Virus record (IMG/VR): IMGVR_UViG_3300010334_000034
Coordinates: 1 to 64,000 of that record
Origin: a virus
DNA length: 64,000 nucleotides
Direction: 5' to 3' (one strand)
Position numbers and translations under genes: made by a program. Position 1 is the stretch's first letter; the number at the start of each line of letters is the position of its first letter. This document shows, one piece after another, positions 45,801 to 56,300 of the stretch. The notes under the pieces were generated by a model. It ran no database searches, was not told the DNA's origin, and saw only the letters and a program-made list of their open reading frames with translations.

Positions 45801-48800
45801 ATATGGAGTCAATATAGGAGAACGTTCTTATTTTGACGATACTGTAAAATCCATGTCATCCAACATGGCAGATTATTTTGATTTACAAAGATATCTAGTA
45901 TCTGGAGATGGAGATGAAAATTCTTTTGCAGAATACATTTCTATGAAATTAGGTAATACAATTTCTGTTAGACCTACTTGGTACAAGGCTATAAGAGACG
46001 TTAATGGAAATTGGTCGGCTACTAATGAATTATCAGATATGATAATAACTCCAGGAGATTATTTAACATATGTACACCGATCAGCTGTTAATTATACAGC
46101 TGCAATTATTAATGCATCTTTTATAACTCCTAGTATTTCATTTACCGTAAATGTAAAATTAGATGGTTGGGATTATGACAATAGTTATTTCACAGCATCG
46201 GCTTTAGGTGATCCCTATGGAGGCAAACCTTTCTGGGGTAAAGTATATACGTCACCAGATTCTAATTATAATTTCTTTAAAGGGGTCAATGCTTTTGGTG
46301 GTCATGTAAGATTCTTTAATGACTATACTCCTTTACATCAACCAGAAATTTCATCTTTAATTTTTAATACAGGAGATAACATACAATATGTAAGAAACAA
46401 TAAAGATTCGCTTGTTTGGTCAGAGCCCTTAAACTTTGGTGTTTCTTTATCTTCTTATAATTGGAAACAATTGACTTTCAAAGAAGATTATTCCAACTTA
46501 CAGGATTTCTTAAGATCAGGTAAATTAGACGAGATTATAGAAGATACTAATTTACCAAGCTATCTAACATTAGAAAGTTATTCTTCTTTTAAACCAGCAT
46601 ATTACAATTATTATGCTAGAAACGGTTTTAACTACACTCAAGATCTTTATTATTTAAATAGATGTTTAAAGAGCTTTGTGACCTATCACACTGGAGTAGC
46701 TATACAACCAAATGAACCATATGCACATTTAGATAATGTTCACTACCCAACTGTAGCAACAGTTTCTTTTCCTTCTCAAGCAGTTAGTGATAAGCAAGTC
46801 GGGGAATATCTATTGCCAGAAAAATTAGGAACTCCTTTTTATAGAGGAAAGGGTTATTCAATAAAATTAGATAATGAATCTTTAACATATATAGATTCAA
46901 TAAGTGCTGAAAGAATGTTTTTAGATTTAGAAAAGTTTGGTCCTAGAAATAGAGGTCTAACTAAAAAGGATCAAATAAGTCCAACCAAGATTACAAATAT
47001 AACTAATAAATGGATGATGGAACCTTATAGTTCTGCTTCTAAAGGTGGTGTTATTATTAATACTTTAGAAAATCAAAAGCTTACACCATATCAAACCAGT
47101 TATGAAGTATATGGTAAAAATCATTATGGGCTATCGAGACAAACGGATGTGTTTGAATTTTGGACACCAGCTATTCCAGGTACTTGGAATAATTCAAAAG
47201 AATATCCACTTACCTTCAGACAGGAATTACCAGCTGAACAATATGCTTTAAGAAAAGAAAAATTACTAACAAATAAAGGAAAATTAGATAATTGGAGAAC
47301 AGATATATACGGAAATGATTATGGTATATATAAACCATTCTCTCCAGTAGACGTAGATGGTTTATATATGTGGTTCTCAGCTGATAGAGGAACTATTAAT
47401 CAAATAGCTTCTAGCGGTCTTCTAGATGATATTCAAGCTGAACACGGATCTAATGTCTTAAAATGGATGGATCGTAGTGGTAAAAATAATAATCTTGTTG
47501 CTATAAGTGGAACACCTATTTTACAAATAGAAAATAATATCCATAGTATATACTTTAATTCTACCAGTAATTTTACTAATGCTTTTAATTTAAATTTTGC
47601 TACAGCTACTATGTTCATAATAGGTTCTTATGAAAATATAGAAAATGATTATGCTTATAAAAATTATCAAGTAATGGCATCTTTCGGTCAATATGTGAGT
47701 GCCTTAGATCAAAATTATGTTACAAAAGGTTCTTTAGCCTTCGGACAAAGATATGGGGATTTTGTTTTTGACTTTGGTAACAATCAAGGATGGCCTACAA
47801 AAGTTGCTACTACAGAGTATCTATCATCAGTAGAAGAATTGCCTTATAATATGTGGGCTGTCCAATCTCTATATTGGTCTAGTACAGGTAATAATAGTTT
47901 TACAGTTCCCTCAAGAGTTACTTCCATTACTGCTTTAGTAATCGGCGGAGGTGGAGCTGGTGGCGGTAGTAATACATCTGATGCTGGTGGTCAAGGAGGC
48001 GGTGGTGGTGGTATATCTTATACAGTAATAAATATTGCTCCAGGTTCTACAATTCCTCTTAAAGTAGGTAGTGGCGGTTTAGGACTGAGTGGAAGTGCTG
48101 GTAATCCTGGTGTAGCAAGTTATTTTGGTTCTTTAACAGCTTTTGGGGGGTCTGGTGGTGGTTTAGGTTCTGCTATCTTTAATGGAACTATGGTATTGGG
48201 TGGATCAGGTACTTTATCATATGGATCTTCTGGAGGTGCTTTTGGAACAATTGATTTTAATGCTTTAAACGGTGTAGATGGATATTACTTTTTATCAGAG
48301 AATACCTATTTTGGAGCTGGTGGTGGTGGTGGATCTCAATCTAATTCTTTGGGTGGCTTGGGTGGCTTGGGTGGTGGAGGAGATGGTTCTAATAAATCAT
48401 ATCTAAACGGGTTGAGTGGTGTAGGGTATGGTAGCGGTGGTGGTGGTGGTGGTCCGTTGTCTACAGTTAATACTTTTGGAGGAAATGGATCTAATGGTTA
48501 TATTAAAATATTATGGCAACAACCTACTTCTGGTCTTACTCTAACTCCAGTGGCATCTACATATCCTACAACTTTATATGAAATTGAGTTGACAGACTAT
48601 TATGGTTATGTGCCCGGATTCTATCCTCCAACTTCAAGCCGTTATATGTTTGAAGCAGTCTTCAATCAACCTTATGCTCAAGCATTTATAAACGGTAAAT
48701 TATACGCTGACAATAAAGGAACTTTAGTAAAAGCTGATACCGGATTAAATTTTGATGCTCCTTTATTTTCTACTGGTGGATTCTGGGTTGGTTGTTATGT

Positions 48801-48921
48801 ACAAAATAGTCTATCAACACCTTGTAAAGTGTCTGAAATTCTTTTTTATAATAGAGCTCTCTCAACAGAAGAGAGACTAAATGTTGAGAAGTATCTCAAC
48901 AACAAATATAATCTTTATTAA
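42808..48921 (+). CDS. giant adhesin: von Willebrand A, polyglycine and LamG domains
   Basis: 2037 aa. A VWA domain starts near residue 815: MIDVSKS is a MIDAS DxSxS, with QTDISDAL and FSDGEE as the further metal ligands. Residues about 1500-2037 hold a concanavalin/LamG-type domain (GLYMWFSADRG...VLKWMDRSGKNNN, ending EERLNVEKYLNNKYN). A glycine-rich block (about 1715-1905) is inserted inside it, beginning FTVPSRVTSITALVIGGGGAGGG. It is likely a tail-fibre or receptor-binding protein. Start ATG at 42808 follows TATAAGTAT. Confidence 0.82.
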   Translation: MAMTSSVSLNTQAPLPYKDWIEYQDALIPENAQEAYLEYVQSWYKKQLQDKKIVKDSVKQQFIQLAKDLSFLFANAETQDPFLRNIDYNSDENLIYAIPFFAKKLRQIATVLQNKRENVKRAKLKYNLVGSNEGLEKLLYEYVLRGFTNTKNSITQVPASPLINYFPDLSAVKDNFFIELEELHDTQSYFDSDPSVNINQYLDINSLSNTFPLEGLNEEEINTIISTKLLPRVADTPLSNIFKDYVLNTPSLSTVSLSSFATNLVYNEIHASTKYLGEPVYGLTAVRLEDVNIPDVVLNLKFEQGNNWFYWPSGNKILNNDIFNNNLDPVYINNSNFVSSSATGGTNYTNSDLIFTDKNGIVEGAWLQGPHTERQDLNIVVNINGASTRDFIFPFPGIKISSKELTFQGYAIDDTINEGIDKLATQSKVKLLSDYYSFSLPNTSSNSIYINQTTLIDSGAYASEFSPEADNIIKKTKQEASLPIYSEINNGVIDQSYLFKFQRTDLPIALGANNIHWPIQTFVTSSDNLPITIKEDCCLPIILGNINPSYAMVGAVAGFNFSDSDVIYKLNNRGGDPMEAAWLGAGSITNLDALKGAIQIYDTPATKCATYIDGPVQNSCSFKVNGSDKVSFVWMDPDTPADEVFKYVEHLPNCQYGKNYPHNYYKDQDYQNVNPINSLDSWTKCTCKSVQYSPIGHEGNNLRDYNGMADYLFADPEGYGVDFATNTWKDTRGLDVYNSPQFSYYKITGGDKQVGWGKGYWRTGTGASFILKTGKRYTYYRSSLRTDKSSGNVAPYFVSNYAYKNVNGLYSSSEVYDLVIMIDVSKSQSYSLSKVKNIVTTTIDKILNNNKNQVQISVIAFGSVASRLSWLTKNFSALELFVDQLQVSKDPAVNQTDISDALLLAQNILDTRVVTNDTKINNSNAYLASLCNNLGYYIYQQTHKLGTPQNIPQNGKKKILIFSDGEETLYRNKSHFALRPFDDAASIALDLKNDKIEIYGVNIGERSYFDDTVKSMSSNMADYFDLQRYLVSGDGDENSFAEYISMKLGNTISVRPTWYKAIRDVNGNWSATNELSDMIITPGDYLTYVHRSAVNYTAAIINASFITPSISFTVNVKLDGWDYDNSYFTASALGDPYGGKPFWGKVYTSPDSNYNFFKGVNAFGGHVRFFNDYTPLHQPEISSLIFNTGDNIQYVRNNKDSLVWSEPLNFGVSLSSYNWKQLTFKEDYSNLQDFLRSGKLDEIIEDTNLPSYLTLESYSSFKPAYYNYYARNGFNYTQDLYYLNRCLKSFVTYHTGVAIQPNEPYAHLDNVHYPTVATVSFPSQAVSDKQVGEYLLPEKLGTPFYRGKGYSIKLDNESLTYIDSISAERMFLDLEKFGPRNRGLTKKDQISPTKITNITNKWMMEPYSSASKGGVIINTLENQKLTPYQTSYEVYGKNHYGLSRQTDVFEFWTPAIPGTWNNSKEYPLTFRQELPAEQYALRKEKLLTNKGKLDNWRTDIYGNDYGIYKPFSPVDVDGLYMWFSADRGTINQIASSGLLDDIQAEHGSNVLKWMDRSGKNNNLVAISGTPILQIENNIHSIYFNSTSNFTNAFNLNFATATMFIIGSYENIENDYAYKNYQVMASFGQYVSALDQNYVTKGSLAFGQRYGDFVFDFGNNQGWPTKVATTEYLSSVEELPYNMWAVQSLYWSSTGNNSFTVPSRVTSITALVIGGGGAGGGSNTSDAGGQGGGGGGISYTVINIAPGSTIPLKVGSGGLGLSGSAGNPGVASYFGSLTAFGGSGGGLGSAIFNGTMVLGGSGTLSYGSSGGAFGTIDFNALNGVDGYYFLSENTYFGAGGGGGSQSNSLGGLGGLGGGGDGSNKSYLNGLSGVGYGSGGGGGGPLSTVNTFGGNGSNGYIKILWQQPTSGLTLTPVASTYPTTLYEIELTDYYGYVPGFYPPTSSRYMFEAVFNQPYAQAFINGKLYADNKGTLVKADTGLNFDAPLFSTGGFWVGCYVQNSLSTPCKVSEILFYNRALSTEERLNVEKYLNNKYNLY

Positions 48922-49379
48922 AGATTAACTAAAGAAAGAAGATAATTTGCTTTATTAAAAGCAGAAAGAATATCTTCCTTGGTATTATTGATACCAGACT
49001 TTACAGTGGTTACATAATTATTGAACTCTAAAGAAGTTAATAGGTTTTGTGTAAATTCATTTATCTTTTTATAATTAGATAAAATATCCTCTGCATCTCC
49101 CTTGTATTGATTTATGTCTTCTAAATTTATATTTGAATTAATACTAGGAAATAATGAATTTTGAATTCTTGATGTACCAATTATTTCTTCTTGGAGTTTG
49201 TCAAATAAACCATCTAGAGTCTCATAAAGATCTCCGAGAATTTCATGAACATTAATATCTGCTGCATACCAATGTAATAGGTGAATGGAAGAATGAATCT
49301 TCTTTAATGTAACTCCGAATTGTCTCGTTGGATCAAGAGACACACCTTCTGATTTTATTTTAATAATTTCTACTTCCAT
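48918..49379 (-). CDS. DUF5856/Dps-like helical protein
   Basis: 153 aa. SIHLLHWYAADINVHEILGDLYETL...DKLQEE resembles ferritin/Dps-like helical phage proteins (DUF5856). The His/Glu pattern is partial, so iron storage is not implied. Converges on the giant adhesin gene with a 4-bp overlap. Confidence 0.7.
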   Translation of the reverse strand: MEVEIIKIKSEGVSLDPTRQFGVTLKKIHSSIHLLHWYAADINVHEILGDLYETLDGLFDKLQEEIIGTSRIQNSLFPSINSNINLEDINQYKGDAEDILSNYKKINEFTQNLLTSLEFNNYVTTVKSGINNTKEDILSAFNKANYLLSLVNL

Positions 49380-49380
49380 A

Positions 49381-49791
49381 TTATTTTCTTTTAAAGATTT
49401 GAACTCTTACTAAATGTTCTCCTATTGATTCATCTGAACTAGATATTAAGTTATATCCTGTAATAGTTTCCATCTTTGGCTTTTCAATATTTATGGGTTC
49501 TGGTTCCTCAGGAGCTGGTTTTTTAATCTCAATATGATTATTAAGATTATATTCATCATATTCTTTTTTTAAAGATATTAAAAAACTTTCTCTATCTTTA
49601 AATCTTAATCTCCAAACCTTTATAGGAAATAAAACGTTTAAAGCATATGCTCTTTGAGAGCAAGTTTGGCAAGGTTTATCTTTTCCTGTTATAAAATGAG
49701 TTATAATACCTATAAACTTAGAATGTAAAATACATGCTACAATATCTCCCAAACCTTCAGCATTTCTTAATCTTAGTTTTGGGTGTTTCAT
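49381..49791 (-). CDS. conserved phage protein of unknown function
   Basis: 136 aa. N-terminus RNAEGLGDIVACILHSKFIG plus CQTCSQRAYALNVLFP is a pattern I associate with virion-region proteins in T4-like phages. C-terminus Pro/Glu-rich. Role unknown. TAATATG junction to the next gene. Confidence 0.68.
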   Translation of the reverse strand: MKHPKLRLRNAEGLGDIVACILHSKFIGIITHFITGKDKPCQTCSQRAYALNVLFPIKVWRLRFKDRESFLISLKKEYDEYNLNNHIEIKKPAPEEPEPINIEKPKMETITGYNLISSSDESIGEHLVRVQIFKRK

Positions 49792-49796
49792 TTATT

Positions 49797-50153
49797 TTAT
49801 TTATTATATTTTGATAAAATATCTAGTACGTCTGTACTCATTTCTTTAAAATCATTATTAAAAAGATTGGCATTTTTAGATATTAAATGCAATTGTCTTA
49901 TAATATTAGTTATTTGAATACCTAGAGGATACTTTTCTATTATTTCTTTAAGCGCCTTAGCTTCATTGTCCAATTCGATTATTTTCCTATTAGATACCAT
50001 TTTACCATTATCAAAATCTCCTTCCCAATGCCACTCTTTTAGGTTTGAAAATTCTAGAGGTATTTCTTTGAGATATCCTTGAAAACTATTATCTTCTAAA
50101 ATATTAGGAGCATATCCTATTAATTGTTTATTTTTATTAAAAAGAGCTAACAT
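49797..50153 (-). CDS. hypothetical protein between virion genes
   Basis: 118 aa (MLALFNKNKQLIGYAPNILE...). A short beta start (GYAPN, EWHWEGDFDNGKMV) then helices, a layout seen in tail-fibre assembly chaperones. That role is a guess. Confidence 0.6.
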   Translation of the reverse strand: MLALFNKNKQLIGYAPNILEDNSFQGYLKEIPLEFSNLKEWHWEGDFDNGKMVSNRKIIELDNEAKALKEIIEKYPLGIQITNIIRQLHLISKNANLFNNDFKEMSTDVLDILSKYNK

Positions 50154-51716
50154 TTAATTACTAATTGTTGCGCCGGTATAAATCCAGGTATTATTTTGCT
50201 GAATATATTTTAAAGTATAAACTTTTGCTACTTGCATTTCTTGGTGAGTAAAATCAACTAATATAGTTCTATAATAAGATGAACCAGCTGCATAAGAAGC
50301 TGGAGCTGGAGCTGTTGTTGTTGCATTTGATGCAATTGTAACAGAAGTTGCTGTATACACGGCATATGAGATAACAAGCAAACCGGAATAACCATTACCA
50401 ATAACTCCTCCGGTTGTACGCACATCATCAGATCCACCTCCACCAGCTCCGTAGAAAAATCCACTTACATTATGATCTCCACCACCACCTAGACCGCCTC
50501 TGCCTGATATACGTCCACCACCACCACCAGAATATTGAGTTCCGTCATATATAGGTCCTGCTGCTCCGTCTCGTTGATCTCCACCTCCTACACCACCAGT
50601 CGCATAGTTTCCAGTACCAGGTATACCTCCTCCGCCATTTGCTGATCCAGTACCAGCTTGACCTCCATAAGCTATTATATTACCAAATGTAGTATTGCCA
50701 CCAGCTCCGGTTGCCCCAGAACTTGATATAGAACCAATACCACCAGCTCCTACGGTATAATTTATTACGCTACCAGGTGTCACGTCAACTTTGCCAGAAG
50801 AAATACCACCACCACCACCACCACCAGCATATCCACCATTTGCATTATAAGATCCTCCAGATCCACCACCTCCAACCGCAAAAACCGTTACAGATGAAAC
50901 ACCAGCTGGAACTGTCCAAGATCCAGATGAAGTAAATGTTTCACTCAAATAACGAATATTATAAGAAGGTGAAGTAGGAGACGCTGCGGCTGTGCGTATG
51001 TTTGCGTTATTCGTTATATAAGTGGAACCAGAAGGAGTCAATATTGAAATACTATTATTATCACCACCAAGAGGATTTGGGGAAGAAGTATATGTATAAT
51101 GAACTGTATAATCGTCTATACGGGCATCAGCTAAAATATTAGAAGCATTTGCTCCGGACCCTACGTTTAAACTGGTGGAAGGTTCTGTTGGTATATAACA
51201 AATAGAAGAATTATTATTTGTAGATTTATCTAGTAATACATTGTATATAAAAACAACAACATTAACCATAGAACCGATATTATAATTGGTTGGTGGGAAA
51301 TTCGTATTTAAATAATTTAAAGAATTAGTTTGTATAGTATCTATAGTTGTACTGAGGGTGTAGGCATTGACTATAGAACCATCACTAGCATTATTAAAAC
51401 TGTCTGAGTTATAATTGTTATGTTCATATTGAACTGTAAAATCTGAAGTATGCCAATATGAACTTAATGTACTAATAGACGTGTGATTTATATTATATTT
51501 TTCCACAGCATCGTTAGAAAAATCTAATGCCATTTTATTATAAATCGTAGAATTGGCGGATATATCATTAAACCAAGTCAAGATGTTATTTTTTTTATAA
51601 ATATCTGAAGATAAATTACATACGGTTGTATCGAGAGATAATAAATTGTAATTATGTTTGGCTATAGAATCACCAACACATTCTTCTCTTTTAATTTCTA
51701 AGGTTAATGTTCTCAT
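50154..51716 (-). CDS. fibre protein with polyglycine domain
   Basis: 520 aa. ATG at 51716 overlaps the upstream TGA, so it is preferred to ATG 51737. N-terminal helical/beta repeats are shared with the next two genes (Asn-rich, STL-x-S-x-W). From about residue 265, FTSSGSWTVPAGVSSVTVFAVGGGGSGGS opens a polyglycine domain like those of phage adhesins. Likely fibre or tip protein. Confidence 0.75.
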   Translation of the reverse strand: MRTLTLEIKREECVGDSIAKHNYNLLSLDTTVCNLSSDIYKKNNILTWFNDISANSTIYNKMALDFSNDAVEKYNINHTSISTLSSYWHTSDFTVQYEHNNYNSDSFNNASDGSIVNAYTLSTTIDTIQTNSLNYLNTNFPPTNYNIGSMVNVVVFIYNVLLDKSTNNNSSICYIPTEPSTSLNVGSGANASNILADARIDDYTVHYTYTSSPNPLGGDNNSISILTPSGSTYITNNANIRTAAASPTSPSYNIRYLSETFTSSGSWTVPAGVSSVTVFAVGGGGSGGSYNANGGYAGGGGGGGISSGKVDVTPGSVINYTVGAGGIGSISSSGATGAGGNTTFGNIIAYGGQAGTGSANGGGGIPGTGNYATGGVGGGDQRDGAAGPIYDGTQYSGGGGGRISGRGGLGGGGDHNVSGFFYGAGGGGSDDVRTTGGVIGNGYSGLLVISYAVYTATSVTIASNATTTAPAPASYAAGSSYYRTILVDFTHQEMQVAKVYTLKYIQQNNTWIYTGATISN

Positions 51717-52522
51717 ATTTGTGTGCTGTATATCCATTTACAGTTTTGCATTATATACACTAAACAAGATATATTAGATGATTCATAATTATTAGAATAA
51801 TTAAAATTTAAATAAGCTCTAATAACTGGATTATAATAGTGAGTACCGGTTTGAGGGTAACTACATGGGCAGGTAGCCGATTGATTACATCCATTAGATT
51901 GTCCATTGCAATTAAAGTCTCCATTACTGCAATATACATAACCACTATAGTGATTAGTACAATATGTTGTAATAGTTACATCATTAGTAGAACAAGCTCC
52001 GGTATCTTGTAATAATCTTACAGTTGATATGGGCGTAGATGATTCTTGTTTTAAAGCATAAACATAAGCTATTTGATTTTCTATATATGCTGTTGATCCG
52101 CCAAGACCGGAATTTGCTGAAAAATTATCATTAAGCCATTTGGTTATTTTTTTTTCTGTTGTAGGTGCTACAGTAGCTTGTTCTATGGATCGAGACGTTA
52201 CAAATCCTTCTACAGCTAAATCTGTACCAGTTAATACTACTGGATAAAAAACTACTACAGGTTCTAACCATTTAGCACTATTAATTTGAACTTGAGTCAC
52301 ACAATTATCCCAAGAAGGTTTCCACAATGTACCAATTGCTGCAGCATTTTTAAATAAAATACTTTTAACTTGATAGTATTCAACAAGAGGTTTCCAAAGA
52401 TTTTGAGCACTTAATTGTACCGATCCAATCCAAGTATCCAAAGTTTCGTAATTCAAATTTACTGTTGATAAAGAATCTCCTATGGAATAAGAAGTTGGTA
52501 TATTGAAAAATGTGTAGCTCAT
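51713..52522 (-). CDS. Cys-rich virion protein, paralog of the next gene
   Basis: 269 aa. N-terminal half with recurring W-x-x-[SN] and long Asn/Thr stretches as in its neighbours. C-terminal Cys cluster (CSNGDFNCNGQSNGCNQSATC), which may form disulfides or bind metal. Last residues KWIYSTQI match the end of the neighbouring paralogs. Probably a fibre component. Confidence 0.68.
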   Translation of the reverse strand: MSYTFFNIPTSYSIGDSLSTVNLNYETLDTWIGSVQLSAQNLWKPLVEYYQVKSILFKNAAAIGTLWKPSWDNCVTQVQINSAKWLEPVVVFYPVVLTGTDLAVEGFVTSRSIEQATVAPTTEKKITKWLNDNFSANSGLGGSTAYIENQIAYVYALKQESSTPISTVRLLQDTGACSTNDVTITTYCTNHYSGYVYCSNGDFNCNGQSNGCNQSATCPCSYPQTGTHYYNPVIRAYLNFNYSNNYESSNISCLVYIMQNCKWIYSTQI

Positions 52523-53340
52523 TATATTTTACTCCAAGACGAAGATCGATTATTATACTTGTATCTTACTCTTACAGATTTTGCACAGAATCTATCCGTG
52601 ACATAATAATTATAAGAAGATCCATCAGATGGTATTTTTAAAGTTTTGCCACCATAACCTGGGCAAGTACAAGTAACATTAGCTCCTCCAGTTACAGTAA
52701 CACTACATCCATCATAAGCATTGGTACAACCACCTTTACCAGCTTTACCTCCGTGGTGGTTGCATCCTCTGCTAGGTCTTCCACATTGACCATTACAAGT
52801 TACTGTGCCTCCACCATTCGGTACGTGGCAGTCATGAGTATATGAAGCTTTAAATCCACTTGCTAAATCAAATTGATAATTTTCGTAAAGATTTACATAA
52901 ACAGAAACAATTTGATTGACTGTAAAATTTGATACGGGAAAATTAACATTTAACCAATTAAGGATGTTGTTTGTTGAATATGTTACATTATTAGTTTTCC
53001 AGTCTTGAATTTCAAATAACGTATTGTAGTATAGAGCAAATTCATTAGCCCAAGTACCACTTAAAGATGTTACAGTTTTAAAATCTTGGATCCAAGTAGC
53101 AGAAGTATAAGCCACATTATTACTTGCTTCTATCCAAGCTGCACTATTATTAGAAAAAAGAGTATAGACTTTATTTAAATAATTTGATGTGGTTTGAATA
53201 TAGTTTATAGAAGTACTAAGATTGACTACGTTGGTATTAATAACTTTTAAAGAATTAGACAGACACAAATTTTCATCTAACAAAAATATGTTAGAACACG
53301 TCTGGTCTATTTTAGTAAAAAGTGTGTCGAGGTCTGCCAT
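52522..53340 (-). CDS. Cys-rich virion protein, paralog
   Basis: 272 aa (MADLDTLFTKIDQTCSNIFL...). N-terminal helices/beta repeats like 51713 and 50154, then a Cys/Gly/His-rich knot (CNGQCGRPSRGCNHHGG...CTCPGYGG). It starts at a TAATATG junction. Fibre or surface protein by context. Confidence 0.68.
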   Translation of the reverse strand: MADLDTLFTKIDQTCSNIFLLDENLCLSNSLKVINTNVVNLSTSINYIQTTSNYLNKVYTLFSNNSAAWIEASNNVAYTSATWIQDFKTVTSLSGTWANEFALYYNTLFEIQDWKTNNVTYSTNNILNWLNVNFPVSNFTVNQIVSVYVNLYENYQFDLASGFKASYTHDCHVPNGGGTVTCNGQCGRPSRGCNHHGGKAGKGGCTNAYDGCSVTVTGGANVTCTCPGYGGKTLKIPSDGSSYNYYVTDRFCAKSVRVRYKYNNRSSSWSKI

Positions 53341-53341
53341 A

Positions 53342-56300
53342 TTATTTCCAATTAATTTTGTATAAAGAAGTATTAGTAGGTGCTATTTTATTTAAATTGT
53401 TCTTGATGCCATTTTCTATTATTTGTTTAACTTGATCTGGAACATTTAAATTATGTATATTAATGTTATAATATTTACTTTTACTGCCAGGTAATTGCAT
53501 TTTATACCAGTGTTTGATTTGTTCTATATAACTTCTCTCACCTACAGACATATTCCACAATAGAGACCTATCATCTGCGGCGTGTTTAGATGAAAAATAT
53601 AATTGTTCTATTTCTCCTTGAGTTAAAGACTTATTATAAAGTCTTAATTCTGCAACTTGTCCAGTAAATTTGTAACCATTATCTATGGCTATAATATCAT
53701 TTAAAGTTGTATTTTGTATAGTTTCACAACCTAATAATAAAGATGTTCTGTATATATAATATAATTGGTAAACGTGTGGAGAGAATGTAACAGTATCGCC
53801 TTGTTGAACAGAATCTAAATAAGCTTTGATTGTTCCATTGACACCATCAAATGCCAAAGTAAAATGATGCCACCCAGGACTTAAATTATTAATGTCATAA
53901 GGTAATATTTTTATATTAACAGAAGGGCTTGGGTTTTTACCGTTAGGTGTAGCTAATTTAAGTTTCCAACTTAATTGTTTATTAATACTAGCATATTTTC
54001 TAAGATATTGATATCCTGTAAAATCTCCAAAAGAAAACATATTAACATTTAAATTATTAGTTAATCCTACAAGATTTAATTTAGTTATAATATTCCCGCT
54101 ACTGTTGATAGTGTATATATTGTCATCATTCAGGTCTACCAATATGAGTCGATCTTCAGTTGATACCAAAGTCGTATTACAAGGATCTGAATTACTATCT
54201 TTAGGCACTCTTACAAAATTCATAAATCTTGTTTGTTTTGTATAATCAAAACAAGGATCAGGAGGTAATGTAGAATATTTTCCTAATCTTTTTGAAAATA
54301 TTATTTGATTATTTAAAACGTTTATTTTAGTCAAACTATCTTGTCCGTGTAATACCCAAATATAATTGTCTGCATCAAAACTTATTTGCTGCACATAACC
54401 TATATTTCCAAATATTGCTTTATTCCTATAAAGATTACCACCAATTATTTCCCATATATTGTTTTGGTTATCTACAGCAGATTGTAAACCGAAACAAGAT
54501 ATTATGTTTCCATTTAAATCTATTTGAATAGAATTAACATCTTTGGATAAAGAACCGTTAGATTTGTAATTACCGTTTGTGTCTAAAACTACATAATTTT
54601 TTGTAACATTATCAAATATATATAAGTTTTCGTATTTGTCTGTTTCTATTTGAGATATAGAACTTAATGAATTAACTAAATGAGTTTTAGCATTTAATAT
54701 ATTATTAGTTTGAAATAGTGGTTGATTGTTAATATCATATTTAATTCCAGCCAAACCTTTTGTATCAAAAACCCAATAGGTATAATCTATCAACCTTTGA
54801 ACTATTTTATTGCCCTTAGAAAAAGATATATTTTGGGCAGTTAAATTTTCTAAATTTGAAAATCTATAATTTAGATTGTATATTTTATTTTTGTAATTGG
54901 AAGTATCATTACTATCTACTAAGGTAATAATTGGGGTTGTTAAAGATCCTTCATTTATAAGACCAAATCCACTATCATAATAATTACCAAATATTTGTTT
55001 TCCAGACATATTCTGCCAGTCTTCTGTATTCAACCACATAGAAACAGTTAATTGGTTTTGGGATAACAATTCTGTAGTGGCTGGAAAAAGAACGTGATTA
55101 GTTCCATCTAAATTTAAACTATCACCTAATAAATTAGATTCTTTATTAAAATATAATATACCTTCACCTTGATTAGGTGACTCATCCATTAAAGGAGAAG
55201 AATCCCATTTAGTTACTTGTAAAATAGAATTAGAAGAAAGATGTTGAATATAATTTAATCTATTTTCTTTTCCTGTATGAAAATAACGATATAAAACTCC
55301 AGGTTCTAAATACATTTGCGACGGCATATCAAATGTATAATTTTCTGTCGTATTTAATCTATCGTGATATACCATCAATTTAGTAGATAGAGCTTGATCA
55401 ATTGTGTAGTATGCTGGGTTATAATATCTATCCATCCATACTTTATTCCCATCCATACTACCAGATAACCAAGAACATAACCAAGTATTACTATAGCGAG
55501 TAATAGAAGGAGGCTGAGGGGAGTCTGGTATTTTTTCAGAATAATCTTGAAGCTTGATATAAATTCTATCAGAAGCAAATGGAGTCTCACCTGGAATAGC
55601 ACCATCTTCAATAAGACCGGAAGAACTTAAAGGTATTCTTTTTGATGTAGGGCCAAAATAAAATGGACTATCTTTATCAGGCGGAAAATCCATTTCAATA
55701 GTGTCTGAAGTAAAACCTAGATAAACATTATCTAATCCTTTATCTTGGTTAGTTCCGGAATACACGTTTTCATATTTTCTTCTGATTCCTTTTTGACCCT
55801 GAACGTATTCTAGACCAAAGCTATAATTGTATTCTGGTGTTTGATAATTTTTAAGACCATGTAGAGCTAACGGATAAGTTACTCCTTGTGTTGTTTGTAT
55901 ATAATACTCTGGAGGAAATATTCCTAAATAATTTTGAGAGTATTGAGAGTTTATAGTACTTAAATCTAAAGTTAATGTATTTTGATTATTTAAAGGATTA
56001 ACTTTATATTTTACTAAAAAGCTATCTTTAACATCACTATTGAGAGATGGTTTTTCTTTGTATGAAATAAAATTAAGAGATGCTTCTTTTGGAAATTTAT
56101 AGGCAGATGTAAGATAAGCTAAAGAACTTAATCCATAAAAATTATTACTAAATTTTACAACAGCTTGTTCAAAACGAGGTAATAATAAATCATCATTAAT
56201 TCTAAATAAACTAATAGTGTCTGGTCCTAATGCATAATCAAATCTTTGAGCATCTATATAGAAATTTTTAGCACTTAAAATAGGTGTAATTACTGGGTGA

